Below, piece by piece: positions 1 to 9,847 of a DNA stretch of 64,000 nucleotides. This DNA is from Pyronema omphalodes (lineage: Eukaryota; Ascomycota; Pezizomycetes; Pezizales; Pyronemataceae). The first letter of the stretch is position 1. Every line of letters begins with the position of its first letter. The position numbers were made by a program, and so were the translations under genes. The notes under the pieces are model-generated. The model was not told the DNA's origin. It ran no database searches and was given only the letters and a program-made list of their open reading frames with translations. The stretch covers positions 372,001 through 436,000 of the forward strand of contig JAJJXM010000033.1 of NCBI GenBank assembly GCA_024516155.1. Direction: 5' to 3'.

Positions 1-1
1 T

Positions 2-1464
2 AACAAGAGACTTGCTGAGGAAGAGGAACAGGCCGAAATTGCCAGGCAAGAGCAGGAACGATTACGCGTTGCTGAAGCTGCTCGAAAAGCTGCTGAGGAA
101 CTAAAACAACGTCAAGAAGAAGAACGGCGAAGAAAGCAGGAGGAAGAACTAGAGCGGCAGCGACAAGAGGCGTTAGCTGCCCAAGCAGCACGAGAGGCGC
201 AACAGAAACGGGAAGCTGAGGCCAAACGTCAGGCTGAGGAAAAAGCCCGTCAGGAAGAGGCCGCCAGACAAAAGGCGGAGAGTGATCGACAGGCCGCTGC
301 AAAGGCTCAACAAGATGCCGCGGCAGCTCAAGCTTCTCGAGCATCACAGGCATCCCAAACCTCTCAGGCCTCTCAGGCTGCTGCTCAGGCCCCCACACAA
401 CCTGCAGGACCCCAGGTATATGGCCGACCATCGGTGGAAGTAGAAAAGGCGAATGTACAGAGAGTCATCAACAACCTCAAAGAGTTGAAGACGCTTAGCT
501 CTGATTACCTTAAAGACACTGGCCTCAAACAGATCCGTCGTGACATGGTGCCCAAGTTTGGTCAGCTAACCGGAGAAAGACAGCAGACAGTTCAAGTTGT
601 ATGCTACTCTATTCTTTTTTTATTTAACGTTGACTAACCTTCACAGCGTGAAAGTATCAAGAACATGCTGAATCAAGTTATGACCATCTCTGGACCTTCC
701 ACACCAGTATCAAAATACACTTTCCTGCCCCCAGAGACCGATGTATCACTCCCGGCTGGCTTTGTATGGATTGTTAACGAGCTTGCAAAAATGGCCGTAA
801 AACAAGTCTTGCAAGAGTGTACAGCTAAGCCCGACGCCGCAGACAGTATAGGTGTCGTTATTGCCGCCATTTTTGCGGACAGTAAGTATTCGGCTGGTGG
901 AAAATCGTTGATTGATATCTTCGTTGCCCGTTTCTTGAAGTGGAACCCAATTCTTCTCGGAGAAGATGGACCTGATAGCAGCGATGCCGATCGTACTCGC
1001 CTCAGGTGGAAGAGGGAAAACGATGGGAAAACAGAGAGGGAAGATACATACGCAACCCGTATTCAAGCACTCACTGCTGGCTTTGTGGCCATCGCTGGAC
1101 GGTATTATCCTCTCCTCAACGAAAAAGATAGATAATCGAACTGACCCATCTATATAGTGACTTTGGCAAATCCACAATGATCAACCCTTACCCACCATTC
1201 CACCTCTGGCACTCCTTGACCACCATCCTCAATAAGCCGACTGATAAATTGACTAACACTCACTATTTTGCCGTCAACACAATTCTGCAAGCTGGAGGAA
1301 AAAAGCTCTGTGGAATTTACGGAAGACAGGCAAAGAAAGTTATCATGGTTGCTGTTGGGCCTTGGGCAGAGAGGGGTGTGCAGACCAAGTGTCTTGGAGC
1401 ACAGGCAGTGGTAGCAACCGGGTTGGTGATGCAGAAATCGGATTGGTGGGAAGCAATTCGGTAG
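2..1464 (+). CDS. GLE1: mRNA export factor GLE1, 5'-truncated by the window edge
   Basis: C-terminal 452 residues of the nuclear-pore-associated mRNA export factor that, with inositol hexakisphosphate, activates the DEAD-box helicase Dbp5. Reading is open from base 2; exons are 2-598, 647-1101 and 1158-1464, with introns of 48 and 56 bp. The splices restore QV-RES and AGR-DFGKSTM, and the last exon opens with the family signature INPYPPFHLWHSL. The first ~130 residues are a long Glu/Lys/Arg/Ala coiled coil followed by Ala/Ser/Gln linker, and the GLE1 fold begins near EVEKANVQRVINNLKELK. Without splicing, the frame stops at 1135. The last intron has an ACTGAC branch-like site close to its acceptor. 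The gene converges on the ferritin-like gene downstream. The start codon lies outside the window. Family call is firm; splice sites are inferred from frame and family motifs. Confidence 0.93.
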
Positions 1465-2245
1465 ATTCCTAGCTTTTTTAGTTGACGGGGATGTCACGCC
1501 ATTCAAGGGTTAGAATGGCTTATCCAAAACTTGGGTACCACTAGATTTTGGAGAAGGAAAGCATGGAGAACAAAATGGGCAAATGTGCAAATGTGCCATG
1601 GAATATAAATACTATTTGTTTTTGTTTTTCTTTTCGGCATGTTTTCAACCGGTTGGGAAGCTTCATGGGTTAGATAGATACTAGTGGGGTTTTAAAGTAG
1701 CAGCGATGAAGTTTATGCATCATACATACCTATTTTACGGTTACGATATCATGATACATAGACGTTTCTTACGGTACGCTTAGGTTGGATATAATTAATC
1801 AAGGTCTTAGGCTTTCTAAGCATGAAAGTCGGATGGATGGGACCTTCATATTCTGGCATAGTTTGATCCCGTGAGATTTGATCATTGTGATTGTTTTATC
1901 TGAAGTAAGTCAGGCCTTGGTCTCATCACGGAAATCCACACACTCATACCATGAAAGGCTAATTATTTGTTTTATTGAAATGAAGTGTATTAATGACGAT
2001 GGGAGAGTTTGGGAATATGGTATCCTGGGTGGTAGAGGGAAATTTTCCACCATTCTTGATAGTCATCTACATTTCTAGTTATCATCATCATTATCATATG
2101 AATGCCATTGAATCGCATCTACACATTCCCAACAACACTGAATATTAATACAAACAAAGAACCAGAAACTAAAACCAAAACCAAAACCAAAAATCCCCAC
2201 CAGCAAGTGTAAAACAATAAACCACAATCCCCCCATCCCGCGCAT
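1465..2245. other. Convergent spacer between GLE1 and the Rds1-like gene
   Basis: No credible coding frame. AT-rich 3' flanks of two converging genes, with an (AAACCA)n run near 2168-2192 just beyond the stop of the minus-strand gene. Confidence 0.6.
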
Positions 2246-3228
2246 CTACGACAACACCAAAACCGCCGGCCCAGCCACAATCATCTCATCCGCCAGCACC
2301 TTAACGCCCTCCGCCTCCCTCGTAACCAGCAAATAAGTCTCCCCACCTAGTCCCTCAGGGACCTTACACGCGCCATTCTCCAAGGGTACAAACCTCATCC
2401 CCACATCGCCCGTGACAAAAACACAACTAATTCCCATTTGCCCTGTCGGCAGTACCATTTTCAGACTGGAGCCAGCTCTAACCTTTCCAGCATCCAGAAT
2501 CTTCAACTCGGGCAGCTGTTTAAGCCCCAAATCCGCCTCTTTCGGACAACTTTCAATAAACCCCCTCACCAACGAAAAAACCATTCTCGGGCCAATAGCA
2601 ACATCAAACGCCTGTGGTACAGGATCCGCTTTGATAGCAGAGCGAAGAAAAGTTTGATGGCGACTTTCGACTGTGACGATGGATGCAGCGGCGGATAATA
2701 TTGCCGGGTTTTGGATCAATGGTGCAGCGCCGAGGTAGGCGGAGATTCCTACTGCTTCCAGAACCCGGGCGGTCGAGAGCATCGAGGTGGCGGTTGGGAG
2801 CTGGAAGGTGTAGGTGCAGGGGGGTACTGGGGTGGCGTTGAGGGAGCGGATGACGGAATTGAGGGTTTGGATGTGGGTGGATTCGGTTTGGGAGATGGTG
2901 CGGAGGGTGGTGAGGGCTGCGGTGTCCAGGCCGAGGCTGAGGAAGTCGCTGGTGGGGAATTTGCTGAGGCCTTCGGTGTAGAAGGCGGATTCGAGGTGCT
3001 CGAGGGTTAGGGCACTGGGAGGGGGGGGGGGGGGGGTTAGTTGTGTTATGGTTATGGAGGATGGGGGAATGAGAGATATGGGGGATGGGAGGGGGAGACT
3101 TACAATTGGAGAATCTGGAGATCTGTGAGACCGCCGCCGGCAGCTTGTTCTTGACGCCGAGTGATAGGTTGAGATAACGAGAGACCCACGATTGTTATCG
3201 TAAGAAGAAGGGTATTGAAGATATTCAT
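2246..3228 (-). CDS. Rds1-like secreted ferritin-fold stress protein
   Basis: 297-residue protein of the fungal Rds1/desiccation-related family (Ferritin_2 fold). In S. pombe the family is linked to nutrient and stress responses; the biochemical function is unknown. Exons are 3104-3228 and 2246-3014, and the 89-bp intron splits a Phe codon (ILQ-F-ALTLEHLESAFY). Residues 1-19 (MNIFNTLLLTIT...) form a signal peptide, followed by a dibasic site and RRQEQ. The helical core keeps Glu and His pairs typical of ferritin-like helices: LEHLESAFYTEGL, TESTHIQTL and ESRHQTFL. The C-terminal ~100 residues are beta-rich, with hydrophobic VLADEMIVAGPAVLVLS at the end. Length and layout match the family. The intron polypyrimidine tract is an uninterrupted run of 16 C just before the acceptor, which is unusual. 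Start chosen at the only ATG that gives a signal peptide. Confidence 0.85.
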
Positions 3229-4110
3229 GACGATGTTATTATTTCCTTCACCAAAGCTACCGGAGCTGTATTAGGGATATTATAATAAAAAGCAATCCAC
3301 CTGGGATTTTTTGACTGTTTGAATAAAGAAAAAAAAATGTCGATATACGGCGAGTGATGGAGAAGTGAAGTTGAGCGAAATGAACGAATCTGAAAGATAA
3401 CCCAAAACCACGCACAACTTTTCCGTAGTTATAAAACCGATCGACAACAATGAAAAATATCGGGGGATGATGAAAGAGTTATAACCCCCTATAAAAGTTA
3501 TAAACATCCCCAAAATACAATCTATTTCCCAGCGCATAATAAATCTACCAGGATCATGACTTTGCAACATCCAGGTATATACTCGTGCCTAGAGTGAGTA
3601 TGACAATACAAGCGACATGCTTCATGGCTAAGCGACAAGCCTGTACGGTACCGTGACAAAAGTGACCGTCACTTTTCTGTGCTAAGCGCCGCGCGGGGTG
3701 ACGGTCACTTTTGTCCAGCACCTCGTACATCGCCTACATCGCCTACATATCTACATATCTCCATTAGCGTCCGAGCTCGTTTCTGCATAGTAAAGGCATG
3801 AATATGGGCACCATATATTATCCGCTTCTGTAGTATATATGCGCATCTCAAACCCAATGACAATATAACATAATATTACACTATATCAAAAAAAAAAAAA
3901 AAAAGAAACAGTGTCGCAGATGGTATGACGGTATGATGCTGTGACGGTGTGATAATGTGATGGTATGTTTCAACTTTCGAGGAGTTACGGGGTAGACATT
4001 TTATGACACACGATACACGATACACGATACACGATACGTTAGGGTCCAGGGATGCTACATTATGCTACACTTTGTGATTCATCCGACATCATGAGTCGTA
4101 ACCTATCAAC
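3229..4110. other. Upstream spacer of the Rds1-like gene
   Basis: No gene seen. It holds the perfect inverted repeat at 3655-3715, short CATCGCCTA/CATATCTA repeats near 3726-3760, a poly-A run near 3887-3904, a degenerate GATGGTATGACGGT array (about 3910-3966) and a clean (ACACGAT)n array at about 4007-4037. Confidence 0.6.
3655..3715. promoter_or_regulatory. 18-bp perfect inverted repeat containing GTGACCGTCAC palindromes
   Basis: Left arm 3655-3672 (GACAAAAGTGACCGTCAC) and right arm 3698-3715 are exact reverse complements, with 25 bp between. The left arm plus the following TTTT is itself a near-perfect palindrome centred on one C. It lies about 430 bp upstream of the Rds1-like start codon. 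It could be a paired site for a dimeric (bZIP-like) factor or a hairpin; the function is inferred only. Confidence 0.45.
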
Positions 4111-4351
4111 CATTCACAGTCTTTTAGAGCAAACAGGGCTCACGGACACAACGACGAGATGGACAGACACAGACAGAAAGACAGAGGCGACTACTGCCAG
4201 AAACTTAGATAGACCGCTCTGGGGCGTACCCAGTGGCCATCGGAGTCACTCCTGATGGTCAGCATTGTACCTTAAAGTAGTACCCGCCATAACCTTACGG
4301 TTGCAGGCGTGTATGACAAATAAATAAATAAATAAAACATTCACAGTCTTT
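4111..4351 (+). mobile_element. Short non-LTR-type retroelement with 14-bp target-site duplication
   Basis: Element body 4125-4337 (213 bp) lies between two exact copies of CATTCACAGTCTTT (4111-4124 and 4338-4351). The 5' part carries GAGCAAACAGGGCTC, the middle CGCTCTGGGGCG, and the 3' end CCATAACCTTACGGTTG followed by an (AAAT)n tail. The same head and tail motifs recur at 23.35-23.56 kb and, on the minus strand, at 37.49-37.74 kb. There is no coding capacity. The tandem-repeat tail plus target-site duplication indicates target-primed reverse transcription, so this is a SINE or a heavily 5'-truncated LINE. Confidence 0.7.
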
Positions 4352-4419
4352 AAATATCCTAGCCATCTGTGAGAATAATTATATCTCATCAGCAACAACA
4401 AACGGCTTGGAAATTTTAA

Positions 4420-5700
4420 TGGCGAGATTATAGATAGTGAGATGGTGAGATCATAGATAGTGATATATTGAGATAGTGAGATCATAGATAGTGAGATCAT
4501 AGATGGTGAGATTATAGATGTGGTTTGTTGATATAGATGTAGTTTGTTGATATGGATATGGTTTGTTGCTATTGATATGGATATGGTTTGTTGCTATTGA
4601 TATAGATGTAGTTTATTGCTATTGATATTGATATAGATATATATATATAAAAGTATTTCGCGCTGCTATGTATTGCGTATTGCGTATTGCGTATTGCGTA
4701 TTGCGTAATGATCCAGGGCCATAATTTTTCTTACATATTCATATTCATAAGCGAGTTGTAAGTTGTAAGTTGTAAGTTGTAAGTTACAGGGGGTTTCTTT
4801 CGGGTGGTGGTGGTGGTGGTGGTGGGGTGGTGGGTGGGGGGGGGAGTGCTGTGCATGATATGCATGATATGCATGATATAACATATCCACTATCCACTAT
4901 CCACTATCCATATTCCCAATCCCGGGATTATAACGGTAGTTCCTAGTTCCTAGTTCCTGGTGCTTAATTCTCGTTATCATTATCGTTATCATTATCATTA
5001 TCAGTATCAATCATTTCTCATTAACATCAATCAGTATCATTCAGTATTTGCAGTATCAGTCAGTATCAATCAGTATCAATCATTATCATCATTATCATCA
5101 TTATCATCATTATCATCATTATCATCATTATCATTTCTCATTATCATTTCTCATTATCAATCAGTATCAATCAGTATCAATCAGTATCAATCAGTATTTT
5201 TAGTACATACATACATACCTACGCTTTCATTCCACGACGACGAAGGGATCCAAGGATATGGTATGTATAACGGAACGGTTGTGGATCCAATCAAACATCA
5301 AACATCAAACATCAAACATCAAACATCAAACATCAAACATCAAACATCAAACATCAAACATCAAACATCAAACATCAAACATCAAACATCAAACAACAAA
5401 CATCAGAGCCATAGGTTTTGTTTTATATTACTGATAGTACTGAACTTGGTTGCCGCGTTGCCGCGTTGCCGCCGCCGCGCTGTACAGTTCTCATATTTTT
5501 TTTTTAACAAAAAAAAAAAAAAAAAAAAAAAAAAATGGTATTGGCAGTATTGGCAGTATTGCCAGTATTGCCAGTATTCTCAATCAACAAATTCCTCGCA
5601 CATCACAAATTCCTCGCATATCTTCCAATTCTTCCAATTCTTCCAATTCTTCCAATTCTTCCAATTCTTCCAATTCTTCATAAAGCGTTTCAATATATTT
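4420..5700. repeat. Dense cluster of clean short tandem repeats
   Basis: Successive arrays: GATAGTGAGATCATA-type (4420-4520); (TATTGCG)n about 4671-4705; (AGTTGTA)n about 4753-4787; (GGT)n about 4804-4830; (TGCATGATAT)n about 4850-4880; (TATCCAC)n about 4886-4909; (CATTATCAT)n and (CAGTATCAAT)n 4970-5200; (ATCAAAC)n 5290-5395, about 15 units; poly-A 5509-5535; (GGCAGTATT)n about 5540-5575; (CCAATTCTT)n about 5622-5680. The long open frame across this region on the plus strand is a by-product of the repeats. Confidence 0.85.
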
Positions 5701-5920
5701 CAAAATCAGCATCCCTGCATCCCTAGTACCTCAGAGTTTCATACAGGATACCTCTCAATCAATTCAACCGCAAGCGTTATTTACAGTAATCAGAAATCAA
5801 GCAAAAAGCAAAAGAAAAAACAATCCCTAACCTCAAAAAAACATAAACTTTTTCTAACCCAGAAATTACAAATACACCAATTACATAGCTTTCCAATTTC
5901 TATTTCCCAATTTCCACCTG

Positions 5921-8203
5921 CTATTTCCCACCCTTATTCCTTCTCGCCATACGTTTCTTCCTAATAATCTCCAACGTTTTTTCATCCATGGGTTGTTTCT
6001 TAGGAGTTGGTCCACCAACCGCAACATCCTTTACAATTTTCTCAGTTTTCTTATTCCAATTCTTATTTTTCTTTGCACCTGCGCCATCTGCGGCATCATC
6101 AGCATTATCCTCTCTCTTTCTCTTCTTCCCAAATTCCTTCTTTCTTTCTTTCTGACCCCCGGTAGTTTTCTTCCCCTTCTTCAACGGACCAGATTTTTTA
6201 TCCCCCTCATTTTTCGGTTTCTCATTTGGTTTCAATCCCATTTCCTTTCTTTTAGCACCAATTTCTCTAGACTTTTGTTCATTCTCCTGACGTCTTTTAA
6301 CCACCTTTGCATTTTCAATTGCAAATTCCACAATCATTCTTTTACCCTTTTCCATTTCCGCAGTAGGTCTTCTAGGGGGTTGATTTTTTGCAGGTTTTCC
6401 CTTTCCCTTAGCATCACCCTTACCCCAGAGTTCCTCTTTCTCTTCCTGGGGCGGGGATCCAGGGACCATTTGTCCGTTCATATAGCGCAGACCCATTAGA
6501 GCATATCTATGACTCCAGTATTCCACGAAACCATAACCACGGGATCTTCCACCTGCTTTTTCAAGTTGTACCTTAGCCTGTTTTACCACTCCGACTCCTT
6601 TAGCACGACGGGCTTCTTCGGCGGCTTTTCCTTCGCCTCCATCGCGTTGTAGTTCCTCTCTGGATAGGGGGGCACGTTTTCCGGCCTTCAGATCCTCGGC
6701 GAAACCAGGGATAGCTTTACGGGCGAAATGCTTTAGGTCTTTGCTGGTGACCCAACGGGGGAGGTTACGGATGGAAAGACGGGTGAGGGATAAGTGAAGG
6801 TTAGGATCGGCCTGGAGAAGTTTTTTGCGCTGGTCACGGGATTGATCACGGAGGAGACGCTCAGAAGGAGGTAGAGGAATCGTCAGGGGAATTGCTCCTT
6901 CGTTGACAAGGTAAAGACGGCGTTTGTCATTGTTTCCTTTTTCGCGCTCTTTGGCGTTGGTGGAGGTCAGTTCCTCGGCGCGGGACTTTTCGACAGCGCG
7001 GGAAAGAGCAAGGATACGCCCGTCGAGGGTGTAGAGACCATCTGGGTCGAGAGCCTCGGATTGAAGGAGGGAGTGGGTGGACTCTGGGCCGGTGGTGGCT
7101 TTGGGGGCACCGCGAAGACAGTCGCGGGCAATGTCGGCGGAGTAGAAACGTACAAAACCGGTTCCTTTGGGACGGCCGGTGGAGTGGTCGATAACAATAC
7201 GGGCGTAGTGGACGGGTCCGAATTTTGTAAAGTGTTGGTAGACACTGTCGTCGGTGGCAGAGTAGGGAAGGTTACGGATGAAAAGTGTAGTCTCGGTATC
7301 GGTGGGAGGTGCTTCGTCTTCGCTGTCCATGTCCTCATCGTCGTCTTCATCCATCTCGTCCTCTTCCTCATCTCCTTCCTCGTCGTCCTCCTCATCCTCA
7401 TCACCTTCCTCATCGTCCTCCTCGTCTTCCTCACCCTCCTCCTCATCATCATCCTCCTCCTCCTCAGCATCAGCCTGAGCAGGCTTCTCCGCCTCCCTCT
7501 TAGTCTCCCACTCACTTTTCTCGACCGCCCAATCCACAGCAACAGTTCTCCCCTCAATCTCAACACCATTAACCGCCTCCATAGCACTCGCAGCATTTTT
7601 ATAACCCTTCATAGTGATAAACGCAAACCCGGACATTTCCCCCGATTTCTTCTTGGGGATGATAATATCCTTAACCTTTCCATGGGGCATAAAGAACTTC
7701 AACAGCTGTTCTGGGGATTTCACACTCCAGGGCAAGTTACGCACAATCAATCTCGGGGATCTTTTCTTAACCTCTCCATGCGCTGCCGTTTCCTCTTTCT
7801 GTTTCCTAATTCTCTCCGGAATAACCGACATTGGTAGGGCCTTTTTATTTTCCGAAGCAGCAGCAGCGGCAGCAGAACCACCAGCAGCGCCATCTTTCCT
7901 ACTTCTCGGTTCCGCCAACTCGACTTTAATTTTCCTTCCCTCGATTTCCTTGCCATCCATATCCTTAACAGCACGCTGAGCATCCTCAGCATCCGCAAAC
8001 GTCACGAACCCAAAGCCTCGTGATTGTTTGTTGGCAGGGTTGATAACGACCGTGGCATGCTTGATCGGCGCAACGAAGGAAAAGGTGCTGGATAGTGTGT
8101 CCGAGGTTACGCTGTATGGTAAAGAACGCACGAAAAGTGTGCGTCGTTGGGAAATGGCTTCGGCATGCTGTGCTACGGCGGATTCGTTGTCTGCGGTTCC
8201 CAT
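5921..8203 (-). CDS. NOP4: Nucleolar RNA-binding protein NOP4 (RBM28 type), four RRMs
   Basis: Intron-free 760-residue protein needed for 60S ribosomal subunit assembly and 27S pre-rRNA processing in the nucleolus. RRM1 is at about residues 21-98 (RNP2 LFVRSLPY, RNP1 RGFGFVTF). RRM2 is at about 150-227 (LIVRNLPW, SGFAFITM). A ~60-residue Asp/Glu tract (about 245-300) follows, then RRM3 at about 305-405 (LFIRNLPY, KGTGFVRF) and a divergent RRM4 at about 475-610 (LSIRNLPRW, RGYGFVEY). The C-terminus is a Lys-rich nucleolar-type tail ending RRNKGGK. The length is close to yeast Nop4 (685) and human RBM28 (759). The acidic tract makes long antisense open frames at 7060-7840 that are not genes. 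The start at 8203 gives a short lead before RRM1 and no better upstream ATG was seen. Confidence 0.93.
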   Translation of the reverse strand: MGTADNESAVAQHAEAISQRRTLFVRSLPYSVTSDTLSSTFSFVAPIKHATVVINPANKQSRGFGFVTFADAEDAQRAVKDMDGKEIEGRKIKVELAEPRSRKDGAAGGSAAAAAASENKKALPMSVIPERIRKQKEETAAHGEVKKRSPRLIVRNLPWSVKSPEQLLKFFMPHGKVKDIIIPKKKSGEMSGFAFITMKGYKNAASAMEAVNGVEIEGRTVAVDWAVEKSEWETKREAEKPAQADAEEEEDDDEEEGEEDEEDDEEGDEDEEDDEEGDEEEDEMDEDDDEDMDSEDEAPPTDTETTLFIRNLPYSATDDSVYQHFTKFGPVHYARIVIDHSTGRPKGTGFVRFYSADIARDCLRGAPKATTGPESTHSLLQSEALDPDGLYTLDGRILALSRAVEKSRAEELTSTNAKEREKGNNDKRRLYLVNEGAIPLTIPLPPSERLLRDQSRDQRKKLLQADPNLHLSLTRLSIRNLPRWVTSKDLKHFARKAIPGFAEDLKAGKRAPLSREELQRDGGEGKAAEEARRAKGVGVVKQAKVQLEKAGGRSRGYGFVEYWSHRYALMGLRYMNGQMVPGSPPQEEKEELWGKGDAKGKGKPAKNQPPRRPTAEMEKGKRMIVEFAIENAKVVKRRQENEQKSREIGAKRKEMGLKPNEKPKNEGDKKSGPLKKGKKTTGGQKERKKEFGKKRKREDNADDAADGAGAKKNKNWNKKTEKIVKDVAVGGPTPKKQPMDEKTLEIIRKKRMARRNKGGK

Positions 8204-8577
8204 TGCGGTGGGGAGGGCGGCGGGGGCGGCGGGGGCGGCGAGGGTGGTGGGAGCAGTGGCGGCGGGGGTGGTGGTGGGGAGAGCGGCGGGGGCGGCGTAT
8301 GGAGAGCAGTGGTGGTGGTAGCAGTATTGATGGTAGCAGTGGCGGCGAGGGCGGCGTATGGACAGCAGTGGTTGTGATGGTGAAGTCGGTAGTGGAGGTG
8401 AATTTCTCCAGTACCTATCTGTCTGGCACTGAACTTCGCAGTTTCAATTATTTTTTTGCAGGCGCGAATTTTTGACAGGGGTGTTAGTTTTAAGCGCGAG
8501 TCTTGGCGGGTGTTGCTGGGGTGGGCGGTGTTTTGTTCGCATGCGCTGCGCATGTGTAAATTTTGCCTTGTCTTGGA
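8204..8577. other. NOP4 upstream region, GGCGGC-rich
   Basis: G-rich (plus strand) GGCGGCGGGGGCGGC-type repeats at about 8205-8365, immediately upstream of the NOP4 start. These would lie in its promoter or 5' UTR. No coding frame is credible. Confidence 0.5.
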
Positions 8578-9382
8578 CAGACCTCCCAACCGTATAGCCA
8601 GTTTACCGGGTAAAATCGTAAAGCAGGTAAACCGAACTGACAATTCACAGTTAGTTGGTGCAGTTTTGGTATGTATCCCAGATACACAGTTGGTTCAGTT
8701 TTGAGGGGTCCGGCATAGAACCAGGTAACTGCAGTGCACTGATTAAACGGACTCGATAAATATAAATACAAACCAGTTTAACCGCATCGGGAAACAGTGC
8801 ATGCAGGAATATGTAAATGATTTATATTCAACCTCGTTTGAACCCACTGGTGGCCGAGCCTGCCAGTACATATCTCAACCCTCCTCATTTCACCAGCCTC
8901 TGGCAACCAGATTTCCCAATCTTTACGACATGGCGGTAAGAATGCTCTCAGTTCCCGCGATGACTGTCAGTCAAGTCTGAGCTGCTGTTTTCCAAATGCA
9001 AGCGGATAATTATATCGGACTGCCATTGAATGCAAGGAGATACTCTGGAAGTCATTGAGGGGCTCAAGAGCTTCATTTGTAGGCGTCATTTGTGATTTCT
9101 GGGGACCAAATTAGGATATGTAGAAGTTTTTTTATGCATGCACTGAATGATATTTATTGCGCCTTCATAAACCAGTTCCTCCGGACAAACCAGTTTTCGC
9201 AGTTTTGAACAGTTCACCTGGTTTGCCAAGCCTTGCATTCAGTTAACTGGTTTTTGCAGTTTAACCAGTTTATAGTACTGACAGTAAACTGAATGGGTGG
9301 CCGTACAGTTCCCATATTCTAATAGTTCGTACAGTCCGTTTTGGTCGTCATTTTAAACTGGTTTGTACGACTGGGAGGTCTG
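8578..9382 (+). mobile_element. Decayed hAT transposon, copy 1
   Basis: About 805 bp bounded by CAGACCTCCCA at the left and TGGGAGGTCTG at the right (inverted). The subterminal regions are packed with AACCAGTTT/AACCAGGT motifs. Nearly the whole element aligns by eye with copy 2 at 14374-15482. The region about 8925-9110 is a mutated, frameshifted remnant of the transposase C-terminus (compare ATTGAGGGGCTCAAGAGCTT in both copies). No 8-bp target-site duplication is visible at the ends. Non-autonomous and dead. Confidence 0.8.
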
Positions 9383-9847
9383 AATGATAATGATGATATA
9401 TAAAAAAAGGAGTATATGTACTAACATTTCTAATTTGATGGATCCATGATATGTAAAGAAACAACAACAACAACAATAAAAGGGAAAGGAAACAACGGAA
9501 ACGGAAGCAACAACAAAACAGGAACAAGATATAAATAAGACACGACGAAAGGGAAATAAGATAGAAACAGAAGCAAAAGCAAAAGCAAAACAAGACGGAA
9601 ACACGACAAAACAGAAACACGACAAAACAGAAACACGACAAAACAAGACAGCAACAAAAAAAATCAAATAAAGAAAAAACAAAATGACGAAAAAAAAAGA
9701 ATTTTTAAACCCCCAAACGCCCGCCAGAAAAAAAGAGAAAAAAAAAAAAGGAAAAAAAAAAGGGAGGAGGAAAAACATTTAAAAAAAAAAAAAAAACAAT
9801 TATAAAAAAAACAGAGATAGAGATAGACTTCTTATGAACCTATGAAC
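9383..9847. repeat. A-rich region with a 16-bp tandem repeat
   Basis: Purine/A-rich low-complexity DNA downstream of the bHLH gene, including about three units of AAACACGACAAAACAG (9597-9645) and several A-runs (9779-9810). No gene is seen; the minus-strand open frames are Phe/Cys/Val low complexity. Confidence 0.7.

Noticed and set aside
4960..5964. 334-codon plus-strand frame
   Set aside because: It runs through consecutive microsatellites (CATTATCAT, ATCAAAC, CCAATTCTT) and a poly-A run and then overlaps the NOP4 3' end; composition is repeat-driven.
7061..7837. 258-codon plus-strand frame antisense to NOP4
   Set aside because: Shadow of the NOP4 acidic tract; all RRM signatures are on the minus strand.
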